Source of the DNA: Carboxylicivirga sp.
GTDB taxonomy: Bacteria > Bacteroidota > Bacteroidia > Bacteroidales > Marinilabiliaceae
NCBI GenBank assembly: GCA_025210475.1
Contig: JAOARW010000003.1
Span: 1-64,000 of the forward strand
DNA: 64,000 nt
Direction of reading: 5' to 3'
Shown here piece by piece: positions 40,972-50,028 of this stretch (position 1 is its first letter; the number at the start of each line of letters is the position of its first letter). The translations under genes and the position numbers were made by a program. The notes beneath the pieces were generated by a model. The model was given only the letters and a program-made list of their open reading frames with translations, did no database searches and had not been told where the DNA came from.

Positions 40972-42030
40972 ATGGATTACAATATCAATCAATACGGTTG
41001 GCGTTATTATTGTCAACTTACCAATCACAATCAAGATGATTCTGCTATTGGTAGAATCCGATCAGTTAACAAAACCAATTTCGATGTCATTACAAATGAT
41101 GGGGTTCTAAAAGGTGAATTAACAGGTCAGCTGCTTTTTTCAGCGTCCAATGATGAGCGACCCCAGACGGGCGATTGGGTTACCATACAGATTTTTGAGA
41201 CACAATGTATTATCACGGAAGTATTGCCCCGCCATACAGTGATTGCCCGTAAAGTGGCAGGTCGAAAAACAGATAAACAAGTAATTGCTGCCAATGTGGA
41301 TGTGGCTTTTATAGTTCAGGGGCTCGATCGTGATTTTAATGTGCGACGATTGGAGCGAATGGTGACCGCATTAACCGATGCGCAAATTGCACCGGTTATT
41401 CTTTTAAATAAAGCTGATTTAAATACAGAAGCAGAACAATTAAAAGCCCAGATTAAAGATAATTTGCCCCAGGTTCCAAGTTATACCTTAAGTGCCATTA
41501 ATCAGCAAGGCATTGAAAGAATCATGGACTTGCTGGAAGCTGAGAGAACCTATGTTTTAATTGGATCTTCAGGGGCTGGCAAAAGTACTTTGCTCAACAG
41601 TTTGATGGGAAAGGAGACGCAAAAAACCAATGAGGTGAGTGAAGCTGTTGGTAAAGGAAAGCACACCACTACTTCGCGCGAGCTTTTTGTGTTGCCCAAT
41701 GGCAGCCTTGTAATTGATACGGCTGGTGTGAGGGAATTCGGATTAGCCCTTGAAAACATAGAGGCAGTGGCTTTAACCTTTGATGATATCAGTGCGTTGG
41801 CCAAACAATGCCGTTATACTGATTGCTCGCATGTGAACGAGCCTGGTTGTGCAGTGGTTAAAGCCCTTGATGAAGGTATTCTTCAGCATGATAGCTATGA
41901 CAGCTTTATCAAGTTAAGGAGCGAGGCCGAGCATTATGCCGCAACGCAACAAGACAAAAAGCGGAAAGGAAGGGATTTGTCGAAGCTAGTGCGTGATATG
42001 AAGCGTCAAAACATCAAAAAGCGTTATTAG
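40972..42030 (+). CDS. rsgA: Ribosome small-subunit-dependent GTPase A
   Basis: A 352-residue GTPase that helps mature the 30S subunit. It has an N-terminal OB-fold and a circularly permuted GTPase domain with motifs in the order typical of the family: LNKADL, then GSSGAGKST, then DTAGVREFG, and the zinc-binding CRYTDCSHVNEPGC near the C-terminus. The C-terminus is lysine/arginine-rich. Confidence 0.95.
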   Translation: MDYNINQYGWRYYCQLTNHNQDDSAIGRIRSVNKTNFDVITNDGVLKGELTGQLLFSASNDERPQTGDWVTIQIFETQCIITEVLPRHTVIARKVAGRKTDKQVIAANVDVAFIVQGLDRDFNVRRLERMVTALTDAQIAPVILLNKADLNTEAEQLKAQIKDNLPQVPSYTLSAINQQGIERIMDLLEAERTYVLIGSSGAGKSTLLNSLMGKETQKTNEVSEAVGKGKHTTTSRELFVLPNGSLVIDTAGVREFGLALENIEAVALTFDDISALAKQCRYTDCSHVNEPGCAVVKALDEGILQHDSYDSFIKLRSEAEHYAATQQDKKRKGRDLSKLVRDMKRQNIKKRY

Positions 42031-42036
42031 AAATCC

Positions 42037-42081
42037 AGTCTTGATCCTTATTAGGTAATGATCTGGGTTAGGATCAAGACT
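42037..42081. repeat. 12-bp inverted repeat after rsgA
   Basis: AGTCTTGATCCT (42037-42048) pairs perfectly with AGGATCAAGACT (42070-42081) in the gap between rsgA and the next gene. There is no clear T-run, so it may be a terminator without one or a protein-binding palindrome. Confidence 0.65.
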
Positions 42082-42091
42082 ACCTTAAAAA

Positions 42092-43360
42092 ATGATAATC
42101 ATGAATGAATATATATTTAAACAAGCAGAAAATCAAAGCGATTTAGACCAGTTGAAATCACTCTTTAATCATGTTTTTTATCCCGAAAAAGTTGGAGAGT
42201 TGGCACAAATAATGAGTCAGCACCTACCGGGAATGTCATCTGAAAACTGGTTTGTTGTTAAAAATAGCGAGAATCAAAACATAGTATCTGCTTGTGCAAT
42301 GATTCCCTGGCTATGGCAATTTAGTGGGGTGCCTTTAAAAGTAGCCGAAATGGGCATTGTTGGCACTGCTGAGGAGCACAGGGGTAAAGGCTTAATGAAA
42401 AAGAATAATGATCAGTTTGATAAGGCGCTGATTGAGCAGGGAATCGATTTGGCAGTTATTCAGGGTATACCTGGTTTTTATCACCGATTGGGTTATCATT
42501 ACGCATTGCCCATGGAGCATCATACCGAAGTGCCATTATTTTCCATCCCCGAAAGTAGTGATTTGGCCTTTCGTAAGGCAGAATTTGATGATATACCGTT
42601 TTTAGTAAGCGATGGAAACAGGTGCAGTGATAATTATGCCATCACATCGGTGCGAAGTGCTGATCACTGGGAGTATATTCTAAAGCATGCAATAGCGACC
42701 GAATATGCCAGCGAAATTTATATTACAGAGTTTGAAGGACAACGCTATTTCTTTCGGATTTTAAAGCAGGGTTTCGGACAAGGACTCATCATTAGTGAGA
42801 GCAGTTCGTGCCTGCCAATGATGGTTCAGAAAGCCATATTGAGTTTTGCAGCAAAAAAGGCAAAGGAAGATGAAAAACCATATATCAGACTTAATTTACC
42901 TCATCAGCATCAGCTGATTAAAATAGCAATGCAATATGGTGCCGTGATTCGGCCTTCCTATGGATGGCAGATTAAGGTGGTGAATCCACAGAGTTTTGTA
43001 CGGCGGATAAAGCAGTTATTAGAAAAAAGAATTGAAGAAAGTTCGTTTAAAGGTCTAAATGCGATGGTTACATTAGACTTTTACACTTTCACTATTCAGT
43101 TGAAATGGCAAAAGGGTAAATTAATCGAATTTTCTGATAAGGCTGATTCCAGTGATTATTTAATGAGCATACCTGAAGATTTGATGGCGCCTTTGTTTTT
43201 GGGTTTTCGTTCGTGGCAGGAGATGCAACATCTACGACCGGATATTTTTCCAGCCGATCAGTTCTTGCGAATGGATGTTTTAAAACCTTCTGAAGAAAGC
43301 GGTGCATTAATGGATGTATTGTTTCCAAAACTTGATAACTGGATTTATTGTCAATACTAA
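42092..43360 (+). CDS. Eis-like GNAT acetyltransferase with SCP2-like C-domain
   Basis: A 422-residue protein. The N-terminal GNAT domain contains VAEMGIVGTAEEHRGKGL (about 86-103), the acetyl-CoA-binding loop being EEHRGKGL. The middle is a second GNAT-like domain and the C-terminal ~100 residues resemble an SCP2-like sterol-carrier fold, as in Eis-type multi-acetylating enzymes. The substrate is unknown. ATG at 42101 is an alternative start. Confidence 0.8.
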   Translation: MIIMNEYIFKQAENQSDLDQLKSLFNHVFYPEKVGELAQIMSQHLPGMSSENWFVVKNSENQNIVSACAMIPWLWQFSGVPLKVAEMGIVGTAEEHRGKGLMKKNNDQFDKALIEQGIDLAVIQGIPGFYHRLGYHYALPMEHHTEVPLFSIPESSDLAFRKAEFDDIPFLVSDGNRCSDNYAITSVRSADHWEYILKHAIATEYASEIYITEFEGQRYFFRILKQGFGQGLIISESSSCLPMMVQKAILSFAAKKAKEDEKPYIRLNLPHQHQLIKIAMQYGAVIRPSYGWQIKVVNPQSFVRRIKQLLEKRIEESSFKGLNAMVTLDFYTFTIQLKWQKGKLIEFSDKADSSDYLMSIPEDLMAPLFLGFRSWQEMQHLRPDIFPADQFLRMDVLKPSEESGALMDVLFPKLDNWIYCQY

Positions 43361-43870
43361 ATATTGGATGGATATAAGCAAATAACCTTCCAGCTAACAA
43401 AAAGCCGATAGCCACTAGCTGACAGTTATTAGCAATCGTCCAAAAGCCGCTCCCTGAGTTAAGGCGAAGGGAGTTAAAGTGTTATTAAATTGAATGTTGC
43501 GCACGACGATGGGCTAATTAGTTCGATGAGGTATAATTGAAGACACCATTTTGATAGGGGCTGTAAGTTCGTTATTTAGAAGGATAGGTCGCAGGCCTAT
43601 TTATAGATATTTAGTGACATTACAGCCCTATTAACTGTATTGGTATTTTGCTGCTGGCCGTAGGCTTTTCCTCTTATGCGTTGCTCTTTCAGAGCTTTTG
43701 ATCCCGAGCATTAATACAGCCTGAGTAGATTTAGATTTTAGAATTCAGATTGTACGAAAGCGAATTGGGTACTTTTTAAATAAATGCGCAAATAATTACC
43801 GAATTGTTTCTATTTTCGCCGATGAGGTCGGACAGTACAGTTTTGTTCAACAAACTAAAATAGGATCAGG
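43361..43870. other. 510-bp intergenic region, possible structured RNA and promoter
   Basis: No gene was seen. It contains a candidate two-level RNA structure at about 43553-43632 (outer arms TAGGGGCTGTAA and TTACAGCCCTA, nested ATAGG/CCTAT hairpin), a GCTCTTTCAGAGC hairpin near 43690, and a TATTTTCG box at 43811-43818 that may be the -7 element of the PepSY gene at 43871. Confidence 0.45.
43553..43632. ncRNA. Candidate structured RNA
   Basis: An 11-bp outer stem (one bulged G) encloses a ~55-base loop that itself holds the hairpin GATAGGTCGCAGGCCTATT. No Rfam family is recognised and the strand is unknown. Confidence 0.3.
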
Positions 43871-45391
43871 GTGAAGTTTTGGCGCAAATATCATAAATGG
43901 GTGGGGATTGTATTAACAGTCTTTTTATTGCTTTTTTCAATTTCAGGCATCTTGTTAAATCATCGCCAGTTAATTCGCTCCATCGATTTACCAAGGGGTA
44001 TTTTAACATCAAGTTACCAATATGGCAACTGGAACAATGCGGCATTAAGAGGTAGCCTGGTTTTAAATGATTCTCTGAATTTGTTTTATGGAAACGTTGG
44101 ATGCTGGTTGTATAATCAGAAGACAGAAGCGTGGAGCGATTATAATGCCGGATTACCCAAAGGTATCGATAATCGTAAGATATCCAAGTTGATCCGAACC
44201 GATGATGAGCGGCTTTTTGCAGGTACTTTATTTGGCCTTTATGAGTTTAAAAATGAGGCTTGGCAATACATCGATCTTGGTATAAAACATGATCGTATTA
44301 CGGATCTAATCAACGTTGAAGGGCAATTGCATATTTTAACAAGAAGCGAGTTGGCACTTCTTAATTTGGAGAATAATGAGCTTACGATAATGGGGTTACC
44401 AACACCTGATGACTACGATGGTAAGGTAAGCCTGTTTAAAACAATCTGGGTATTGCACAGTGGTAATATTTTGGGATTAAGCGGTAAAATTCTGGTTGAT
44501 ATTATTGGTCTGATTTTTATTTTTTTGTCCATTACGGGTTTAATCTGGTTTATATCACCTTCCATAATTAAAAAGGCCAAAAAGAAACTACGCCCTGCTG
44601 AGAAGCAAAAGAAAGCCTTTCGCTTTTCTGTAAAGTGGCACAACAAAATAGGTTATTATGCGGTGTTTTTTCTCATATTTACAAGCCTGACAGGTATTTT
44701 TCTGCGGCCTCCTTTATTAATTGCGATCGCCAATGCGCAGGTAAAGGGAATACCTTTTACAATGCTGGATACGCCCAATGCCTGGTATGATCAATTGCGC
44801 GCCATACGCTACAACAAAGCATATGATGTTTATTTTGTTTCCACCTCAAAAGGCATGTATGCATTGACCAGTAATTTTAAGGAAATGGTTAAAGTGCCGG
44901 TGCAGCCTCCGGTATCGGTTATGGGTATTAATTTGTTCGAGGAAAAGGAACAGGGCTCCTACCTTATTGGTTCTTTTAGTGGATTATATTTATGGAATCC
45001 ATTTACAAGTACCTGCAAGGATTATATAAGCGGTGAAGTTCACCGACCAATATCGGGCATGGCACGACCAATTGGTCGATACATGGCAAGTGGATACGCC
45101 GAGTTTGATAACAAGGAATTTTATTTCGATTACAACAGTGGTGTTCAAAAATTACAGGATACCGTTGACTTCCCTAAAATGCCGGAGCAGGTAATCAAAT
45201 CTTCGCCCTTGTCCTTATGGAACCTGTCATTGGAAGTGCATACGGGGCGAATATTCCAGGATTTAATGGGTGCTTTCTACATACTGATTGTTCCGTTGGC
45301 AGGCCTGAGTACCATAGCACTACTTATTTCAGGTCTTTGGATTTACCTTAAAAAGTATTCAAGGAAGAAGAAAGCGATTGAAATTAATTGA
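43871..45391 (+). CDS. PepSY-type membrane protein with large periplasmic domains
   Basis: A 506-residue protein that opens with FWRKYHKWVGIVLTVFLLLF, the PepSY-associated helix pattern. A long periplasmic segment (about 35-200) holds WSDYNAGLPKGIDNRKIS and RLFAGTLFGLYEFKNEAW, resembling one or two blades of a sensor-type propeller. Two helices (about 206-230 and 258-280) and a second periplasmic segment follow, with a last helix near 485-500. Such proteins are linked with iron or redox functions, but no receptor or reductase gene is adjacent. The start is GTG at 43871, which fits the family alignment. Confidence 0.7.
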   Translation: MKFWRKYHKWVGIVLTVFLLLFSISGILLNHRQLIRSIDLPRGILTSSYQYGNWNNAALRGSLVLNDSLNLFYGNVGCWLYNQKTEAWSDYNAGLPKGIDNRKISKLIRTDDERLFAGTLFGLYEFKNEAWQYIDLGIKHDRITDLINVEGQLHILTRSELALLNLENNELTIMGLPTPDDYDGKVSLFKTIWVLHSGNILGLSGKILVDIIGLIFIFLSITGLIWFISPSIIKKAKKKLRPAEKQKKAFRFSVKWHNKIGYYAVFFLIFTSLTGIFLRPPLLIAIANAQVKGIPFTMLDTPNAWYDQLRAIRYNKAYDVYFVSTSKGMYALTSNFKEMVKVPVQPPVSVMGINLFEEKEQGSYLIGSFSGLYLWNPFTSTCKDYISGEVHRPISGMARPIGRYMASGYAEFDNKEFYFDYNSGVQKLQDTVDFPKMPEQVIKSSPLSLWNLSLEVHTGRIFQDLMGAFYILIVPLAGLSTIALLISGLWIYLKKYSRKKKAIEIN

Positions 45392-45621
45392 AAATCTCAA
45401 TACTAAATCTTATTTGATTAAAAGAAGAAAAATAAAGCGATGAATGCTTTTGGCTTTTTATGATTTGTGTAAAAATTAATAGTTTTGCCTTGTAATGTGA
45501 GATTATTAGTGACATTAACAAACCTGTTTATACTTTAACATATAATAACATCCCTCTTGTCACCTTTTCTCCCTGTGAAAGTGTCCTAAGGATGTATAAC
45601 AATCAACAACAAAAGAAGTAA

Positions 45622-45954
45622 ATGAATAGATTTTTTAAGCTCCCACGGTTTAACCGTAGTCATATTCGAAATTGTATAATTATTGGCATCATTATTTTTA
45701 GCAGTCACGCGGTTGCTCAGGCTAAGAAGGATAAAAAGGAGGGCATTAAGCCCGGGAAACGAAAAGCAGTACTGATCTTATCTGATGGAAGAAAAATAGA
45801 GTTAAATGCGACGGATACCTTAAACTATTCGAAGCTGGAAGCGGGAAAGATTAAGTGTGATACCTTGAAGCAGAAAACAAATAAGGTAGTGGTAAAGCAA
45901 AAGCCCGTTGTGAAAACCAAAACAGAAGTAAAAACCAGCAAAGCCAGTTCATAG
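45622..45954 (+). CDS. Small basic exported protein with FecR-like segment
   Basis: A 110-residue protein, with signal peptide ending near VAQA (about residue 35). The core AVLILSDGRKIELNATDTL resembles the linker segment of FecR anti-sigma factors (A-L-x-L-x-DG pattern), but the FecR domain itself is missing. The C-terminus is a low-complexity Lys/Val/Thr/Ser tail (KVVVKQKPVVKTKTEVKTSK). It may be a peptidoglycan- or envelope-associated protein; no function is claimed. Confidence 0.6.
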   Translation: MNRFFKLPRFNRSHIRNCIIIGIIIFSSHAVAQAKKDKKEGIKPGKRKAVLILSDGRKIELNATDTLNYSKLEAGKIKCDTLKQKTNKVVVKQKPVVKTKTEVKTSKASS

Positions 45955-45976
45955 GTCGTGTTGTTTTTAGAATATA

Positions 45977-46009
45977 AAAGAGCTGCAATCAATTTGATTG
46001 CAGCTCTTT
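45977..46009. terminator. Bidirectional terminator, original symporter terminator
   Basis: AAAGAGCTGCAATC (45977-45990) pairs perfectly with GATTGCAGCTCTTT (45996-46009) with a short loop. A and T runs on both sides serve both directions: it ends the gene at 45622-45954 on the plus strand, and lies 24 bases after the displaced symporter stop codon on the minus strand. Confidence 0.9.
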
Positions 46010-46032
46010 ATTTATGTAGAGAATTATTCTTC

Positions 46033-46108
46033 TTATTCTTGTATATCGGTTTGAGGCTCGTTTTCGATTTCACTCACTTCGCCAATAACACTGGCAACAG
46101 TAGCATCA
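46033..46108 (-). pseudogene. Displaced 3' end of the symporter gene
   Basis: This minus-strand segment codes ADATVASVIGEVSEIENEP followed by QTDIQE and a stop at 46033-46035. The ADATV part matches the GDATV that ends the conserved part of the symporter at 62376-63821, and both tails share an E-x-x-QTD pattern. It sits just inside the host side of the left element junction and is followed by the terminator at 45977-46009. It is therefore the original C-terminus (22 residues after GDA) of the symporter, separated from its gene by the integrative element. Confidence 0.82.
46103..46108. repeat. Left attachment-site core
   Basis: GCATCA, identical to 62470-62475. The flanking bases match the right junction at scattered positions (AAC-GT before, C-G-A after), as expected for attP/attB sites of a serine recombinase with related half-sites. 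Confidence 0.65.
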
Positions 46109-46193
46109 GCTGCAGTATATTTGCTACAATTGTCAAAAAACTCGATATAACTAAACATATACACTTAATATTCTTATAGTTACAAGTGATCAA

Positions 46194-46715
46194 CTACTCA
46201 AATATAAACTTCACCGCAATAGCAACACCAAATGACAATACTGCATTAATTAACAAGAACATCCACCACCATTTTACCTGAAATATATTCCCTCTAAGTT
46301 GTTTAATAGTTAACTCTTTAATTTTCTGCTCTTGAAGCTCTTCTTCTTGATTCTTAATAACTGCTTCTACACGTTCAACATAATCAGAAACCAAATATGA
46401 AATAAAATTCTCATGCTCCTGAAGTGTCCCGAAACCGTCTTGGCTTATGGTACAGTACCGAGGTGTTTGCCCCTCACTGACAAAATAAAATTTGTATTTT
46501 AATAAGTCCAAAACGTAGTCAATATCCGAATCTGTTATTTGGACACCATGCTCTTTTGAGAAATCATTTCTTAGATAACGATCATTAACGGAACGATAAT
46601 CACCAAATTTACCTTTTAAATTATCTAAAATGTAGTTTGCAGCTAATAACTGCCCTTTGTTCATCTTATGAATAGACTGAAGCTTCTCAACAATGTTATT
46701 TAAGTCTTGACTCAT
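46194..46715 (-). CDS. Small protein with C-terminal membrane anchor, element cargo
   Basis: A 173-residue protein. Residues 1-85 are helical and resemble a winged-helix-like domain (DYRSVNDRYLRNDFSKE), about 100-145 form a charged coiled coil (EEELQEQKIKEL), and 150-170 are a membrane helix (MFLLINAVLSFGVAIAVKFI). No family is recognised. It is the last of three minus-strand genes starting with the polymerase-like gene. Confidence 0.55.
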   Translation of the reverse strand: MSQDLNNIVEKLQSIHKMNKGQLLAANYILDNLKGKFGDYRSVNDRYLRNDFSKEHGVQITDSDIDYVLDLLKYKFYFVSEGQTPRYCTISQDGFGTLQEHENFISYLVSDYVERVEAVIKNQEEELQEQKIKELTIKQLRGNIFQVKWWWMFLLINAVLSFGVAIAVKFIFE

Positions 46716-46907
46716 ACAAAAAATATTGGGGTATAGTTCAAAAGTAACAAATAGTGTTATTATTTTGAATTAAAACCTCATAGACTTATATCAAGTTATT
46801 AACATCAAATACCTAAATAAATTGCGCCATTTTACTAAATCCCATAAAGGTCAATTCCCCCTAAACAATTAACACTTAAATTAGTATTTACTTTAAGTTT
46901 AAATCTA

Positions 46908-47633
46908 TTAAGTGATTGCATTACCTAATACTTCAATTATTTCTCCCCCTTTTTCAATTGCAGATGTAGTAATCTTATCAATTCCTTTTTTAGTAAGTTC
47001 AGTCATCAACTTTTTTAATAATGGTGTACTAATTTTAGCAATTTTGGCGTAAATCGTTGAAACTCTCTTAACAACATTCTCTTTAGAAGTATTAGTTAAT
47101 CTAGGTTTTAGGTCGCTTATTTCATCCTGAATCTCATTTATAGTACTTTCATTTTCTTCGGTCTTGCTTTCTTCTAACATTTTTGAAACATTGGTTAAAT
47201 GCTCATCAAGTATTAAAATACGTTCTGTATCATAAACCCCATCTTTATCTACATCCACCAATTCGAACTTCGAATAAAAATCGTCTTCCCAAGATTTCTG
47301 TATTGGATCTATTAGAGAAATATACCTATTAGTATCATTTACTAAATGATCCCAATTCTCCATTACTTTAGATAGTTGAGACAATGCCACATTTCTATTA
47401 TATGATACGGTTTCTTTAGATGATTTTGGTGAATGCTCAACATTTAAGATCAAATCACCTTTTGATAAAGAATGGCTTAAAATACGAAAATGATAGGTGG
47501 ACTCCTTATCCATATCAGTAAATGATAATATTACATCTTCATTTTGAATAACATGGTATTTGGAAACGAATTTACTATAAACCTTTGATAATTCTTTTAG
47601 TAAATCAAGAGGCAAATTCTTTGGGTTTTTCAT
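46908..47633 (-). CDS. Unknown cytoplasmic protein, element cargo
   Basis: A 241-residue protein without signal peptide. Its N-terminal half is beta-rich (STYHFRILSHSLSKGDLIL), the middle has a conserved-looking W-x-x-LVND...YISLIDPIQKSWEDDFYSKF region, and the C-terminus is an amphipathic helix ending GGEIIEVLGNAIT. The arrangement resembles small proteins that act with a membrane or with a partner, but no function can be given. Confidence 0.5.
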   Translation of the reverse strand: MKNPKNLPLDLLKELSKVYSKFVSKYHVIQNEDVILSFTDMDKESTYHFRILSHSLSKGDLILNVEHSPKSSKETVSYNRNVALSQLSKVMENWDHLVNDTNRYISLIDPIQKSWEDDFYSKFELVDVDKDGVYDTERILILDEHLTNVSKMLEESKTEENESTINEIQDEISDLKPRLTNTSKENVVKRVSTIYAKIAKISTPLLKKLMTELTKKGIDKITTSAIEKGGEIIEVLGNAIT

Positions 47634-47731
47634 TTTGAGTTGTTATTGTTAATTCATCAAAAATATAAAGAATCACATTAAATCAACTGAATTAATTTTG
47701 GTATTCATAATCTGCCCCATCAACTCTAGAC

Positions 47732-49123
47732 TTACTCCCTATTCAATGTGGGTGTAACTCCAAATTCATTCATAAAATAATTATAGATTTCATTCTCCAC
47801 AATTGGCGCAAAATCTGGCGCCGTATAAATTGCATCATGAACATTTACAATTGGAATCTCTTTATTTTGTTTAAATAAGGATTTAATAATACCGTTAATA
47901 ATAACATCTGCTTCAAATTTTTGCAAATCACGTGCAAGCAACTTATAATCCGGCTCTTTGTATTTTCTGATTTCCTGATATACATTCGGATAAACATCTG
48001 CAAACTGCTTTAGTTTTCCTTTTACCTTCTTGGGATTTTTACTAAAAAAAATATCTGTAAAGAACTGGATCTTATAATCTGCTCTCTGCTCAACAGGAAT
48101 ATCATTTAATTCCATGAGATGATCATAAAAGTTCCCATCACAACAACGTTGTAAATATTCTTTCAAATCAGGCATCGCTTCATAACTGGTTGTTTTTCTT
48201 TTACGCCATTTTTTAACCAACAACAAACCGAATAATAGTGGTTGTGAGTTTCTTATATCTAATCCAACCAAGTTACTATTATCAATCATTAGGAATTTTT
48301 TTAATTCACGTCGAATATTCGAAATATTGTGATATACCCTACCGCTATTATCGTCAACAGAAAAGAACAACTGCTTATTGGCAATTTTTAATATGGATAA
48401 TAGGTCAAATTTAAATTTGTGATAAGTGTACCGTTCTGGTTTCTTTACCGGACAACTATATTTATTTGGATGCTCAAGACGGTAACTCAAAAACAAATTT
48501 TCCAAAGCCACCATACCATCTCCAACAATCTCATTATCTATACAATAAGCAATGTCATTTAGATTGGGTGAAGAACATAAGACAAGCCTCTCATATATAG
48601 ACCAAACCTTCTTTTCAATTTCTTCATTACTGAATGTTAATTTCTGGATGATATGTTTTATTGCTGATTTATAATCTATTGTAATACGTTTATATAAATT
48701 TGAGTAACATCTCTTGTATGTATTGTTCCAATTATCTTTCGTAATTAGTTTCTTATTAAAATATGATTCAGGTAATTCAATAACAGCAAATGAATCATTT
48801 AAATATATTTCGTTGAGTTGATATCCTTTACTATGAATACTAGGTTGATATGAGTCTCCAACTTCTATAATATTTAATTTAACTAATGCTTTACGAATTT
48901 TGCCCCATGCTCTTGATTGGTATAGTCTTTCACAAACTTTTGAATGTAACCTAATTAGTTCTCCATGTTCATGATCTTTTCTATATAATGACTCAAGGTA
49001 TAACTTATCAATCACATGCCATATTTTCTCCATGTGATGCGTTTCAAGATTTTCACCAGTATTTATTTCTTTAATTATTCTATCTGGTAAATCTAATAGT
49101 GATTTCGGTATATAATATTGCAT
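47732..49123 (-). CDS. Divergent minimal family-A polymerase-like protein
   Basis: A 463-residue protein, too short for a DNA polymerase I but with all three palm/fingers motifs in order: motif A-like LVGLDIRNSQPLL with Asp289, motif B-like R347-ADY-K351-IQF-F355 (RxxxKxxxF of the O-helix), and motif C-like IVNVHDAIY with His429-Asp430. The QP in motif A resembles T7-type RNA polymerases (SGIQH), while HD at motif C is common to both. It lacks recognisable 3'-5' and 5'-3' nuclease domains; the N-terminal 250 residues are unassigned. It starts a three-gene minus-strand group and shares its promoter region with the LytTR system. Confidence 0.72.
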   Translation of the reverse strand: MQYYIPKSLLDLPDRIIKEINTGENLETHHMEKIWHVIDKLYLESLYRKDHEHGELIRLHSKVCERLYQSRAWGKIRKALVKLNIIEVGDSYQPSIHSKGYQLNEIYLNDSFAVIELPESYFNKKLITKDNWNNTYKRCYSNLYKRITIDYKSAIKHIIQKLTFSNEEIEKKVWSIYERLVLCSSPNLNDIAYCIDNEIVGDGMVALENLFLSYRLEHPNKYSCPVKKPERYTYHKFKFDLLSILKIANKQLFFSVDDNSGRVYHNISNIRRELKKFLMIDNSNLVGLDIRNSQPLLFGLLLVKKWRKRKTTSYEAMPDLKEYLQRCCDGNFYDHLMELNDIPVEQRADYKIQFFTDIFFSKNPKKVKGKLKQFADVYPNVYQEIRKYKEPDYKLLARDLQKFEADVIINGIIKSLFKQNKEIPIVNVHDAIYTAPDFAPIVENEIYNYFMNEFGVTPTLNRE

Positions 49124-49182
49124 AGATTTTTTATCTGTAGTACGTAAATTTTTATTATCAGATACGGCATATCTTATTTTAT

Positions 49183-49212
49183 ACGATAAAACTCAAAATA
49201 CCTACGATAAAA
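49183..49212. promoter_or_regulatory. Predicted LytTR operator, two direct repeats
   Basis: TACGATAAAA occurs twice, at 49183-49192 and 49203-49212, 20 bases apart. A TATTTTCG promoter box (49243-49250) lies between them and the LytTR start at 49270. The same motif pair precedes the lipoprotein gene at 53032-53062. Confidence 0.6.
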
Positions 49213-49269
49213 AAGTCATTAATCCTTTCAACTCAAATTTGTTATTTTCGCTATACCTAAATCAAACAA

Positions 49270-50028
49270 ATGCGAGGAATAATTATAGATGATGAGATGG
49301 ATGCAATCTCAGGGTTAGAAAAATTAATTAAGGAGTTTATAGATATTAATGTTTCAATTGTGGGAACAGCAAAAAATCTGGAAGACGGAATTAAATTAAT
49401 TAATTCAGAATTTCCTGATATCGTTTTCCTAGATATTGAAATGCCTAATCAAAACGGATTATCTATTTATAAAACATTTCCTAATCCTGATTTTGAGATA
49501 ATTTTCACCACGGCTTACAATCAATACGCTATCGATGCTATAAAAAAGAATGCAGCCGACTACCTATTAAAACCAGTTATCTACAAAGAATTATCTGAGG
49601 CAGTTGAAAAGGTTAAAGCCAGAATAGATGAGAAGCAACAGAAATTAAATTTAGAAAACCACTTTCGAGACGCAAATCCGGTGGCGATTCATGGCAAAGA
49701 TATCATGTTTTCCCTATCTGATGGGTTTGAAATCATTAATACCAAGGAGATTGAATATTGTATTGCAGACCAATCCTACTCAGAGGTTGTTCTATTTGAT
49801 GGTAAAAAACTGACCATAAGTAAACCATTAAAAGATTTGGAACTGATGTTGCCAGAAGAACAATTCTATCGGACTCATAAGTCATTTCTGGTCAATATCC
49901 ATTATATACGCAAGTTTATAAAAGGACAACAAAGTAATGTGATATTGCGTAGCGGTAAAAAAATACCTGTGTCGGTTCGTATCGTACCGGAATTTATATT
50001 GGATATTAAACGACTTTTCAACAAATGA
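49270..50028 (+). CDS. LytTR-family response regulator
   Basis: A 252-residue two-domain regulator. Receiver domain 1-120 with phospho-acceptor Asp55 in FLDIEMPN, acidic pocket IIDDEM and conserved TTAYNQYAIDAIKKNAADYL; LytTR DNA-binding domain about 150-250 with RTHKSFLVNIHYIRKFIKGQ. It overlaps the kinase gene by four bases (ATGA). It probably binds the direct repeats in front of its own gene and of the lipoprotein gene. Confidence 0.92.
   Translation: MRGIIIDDEMDAISGLEKLIKEFIDINVSIVGTAKNLEDGIKLINSEFPDIVFLDIEMPNQNGLSIYKTFPNPDFEIIFTTAYNQYAIDAIKKNAADYLLKPVIYKELSEAVEKVKARIDEKQQKLNLENHFRDANPVAIHGKDIMFSLSDGFEIINTKEIEYCIADQSYSEVVLFDGKKLTISKPLKDLELMLPEEQFYRTHKSFLVNIHYIRKFIKGQQSNVILRSGKKIPVSVRIVPEFILDIKRLFNK

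Noticed and set aside
45958..46179. A plus-strand 73-codon gene
   Set aside because: It contains the terminator hairpin and runs antisense to the displaced symporter end, which explains the conserved sequence.
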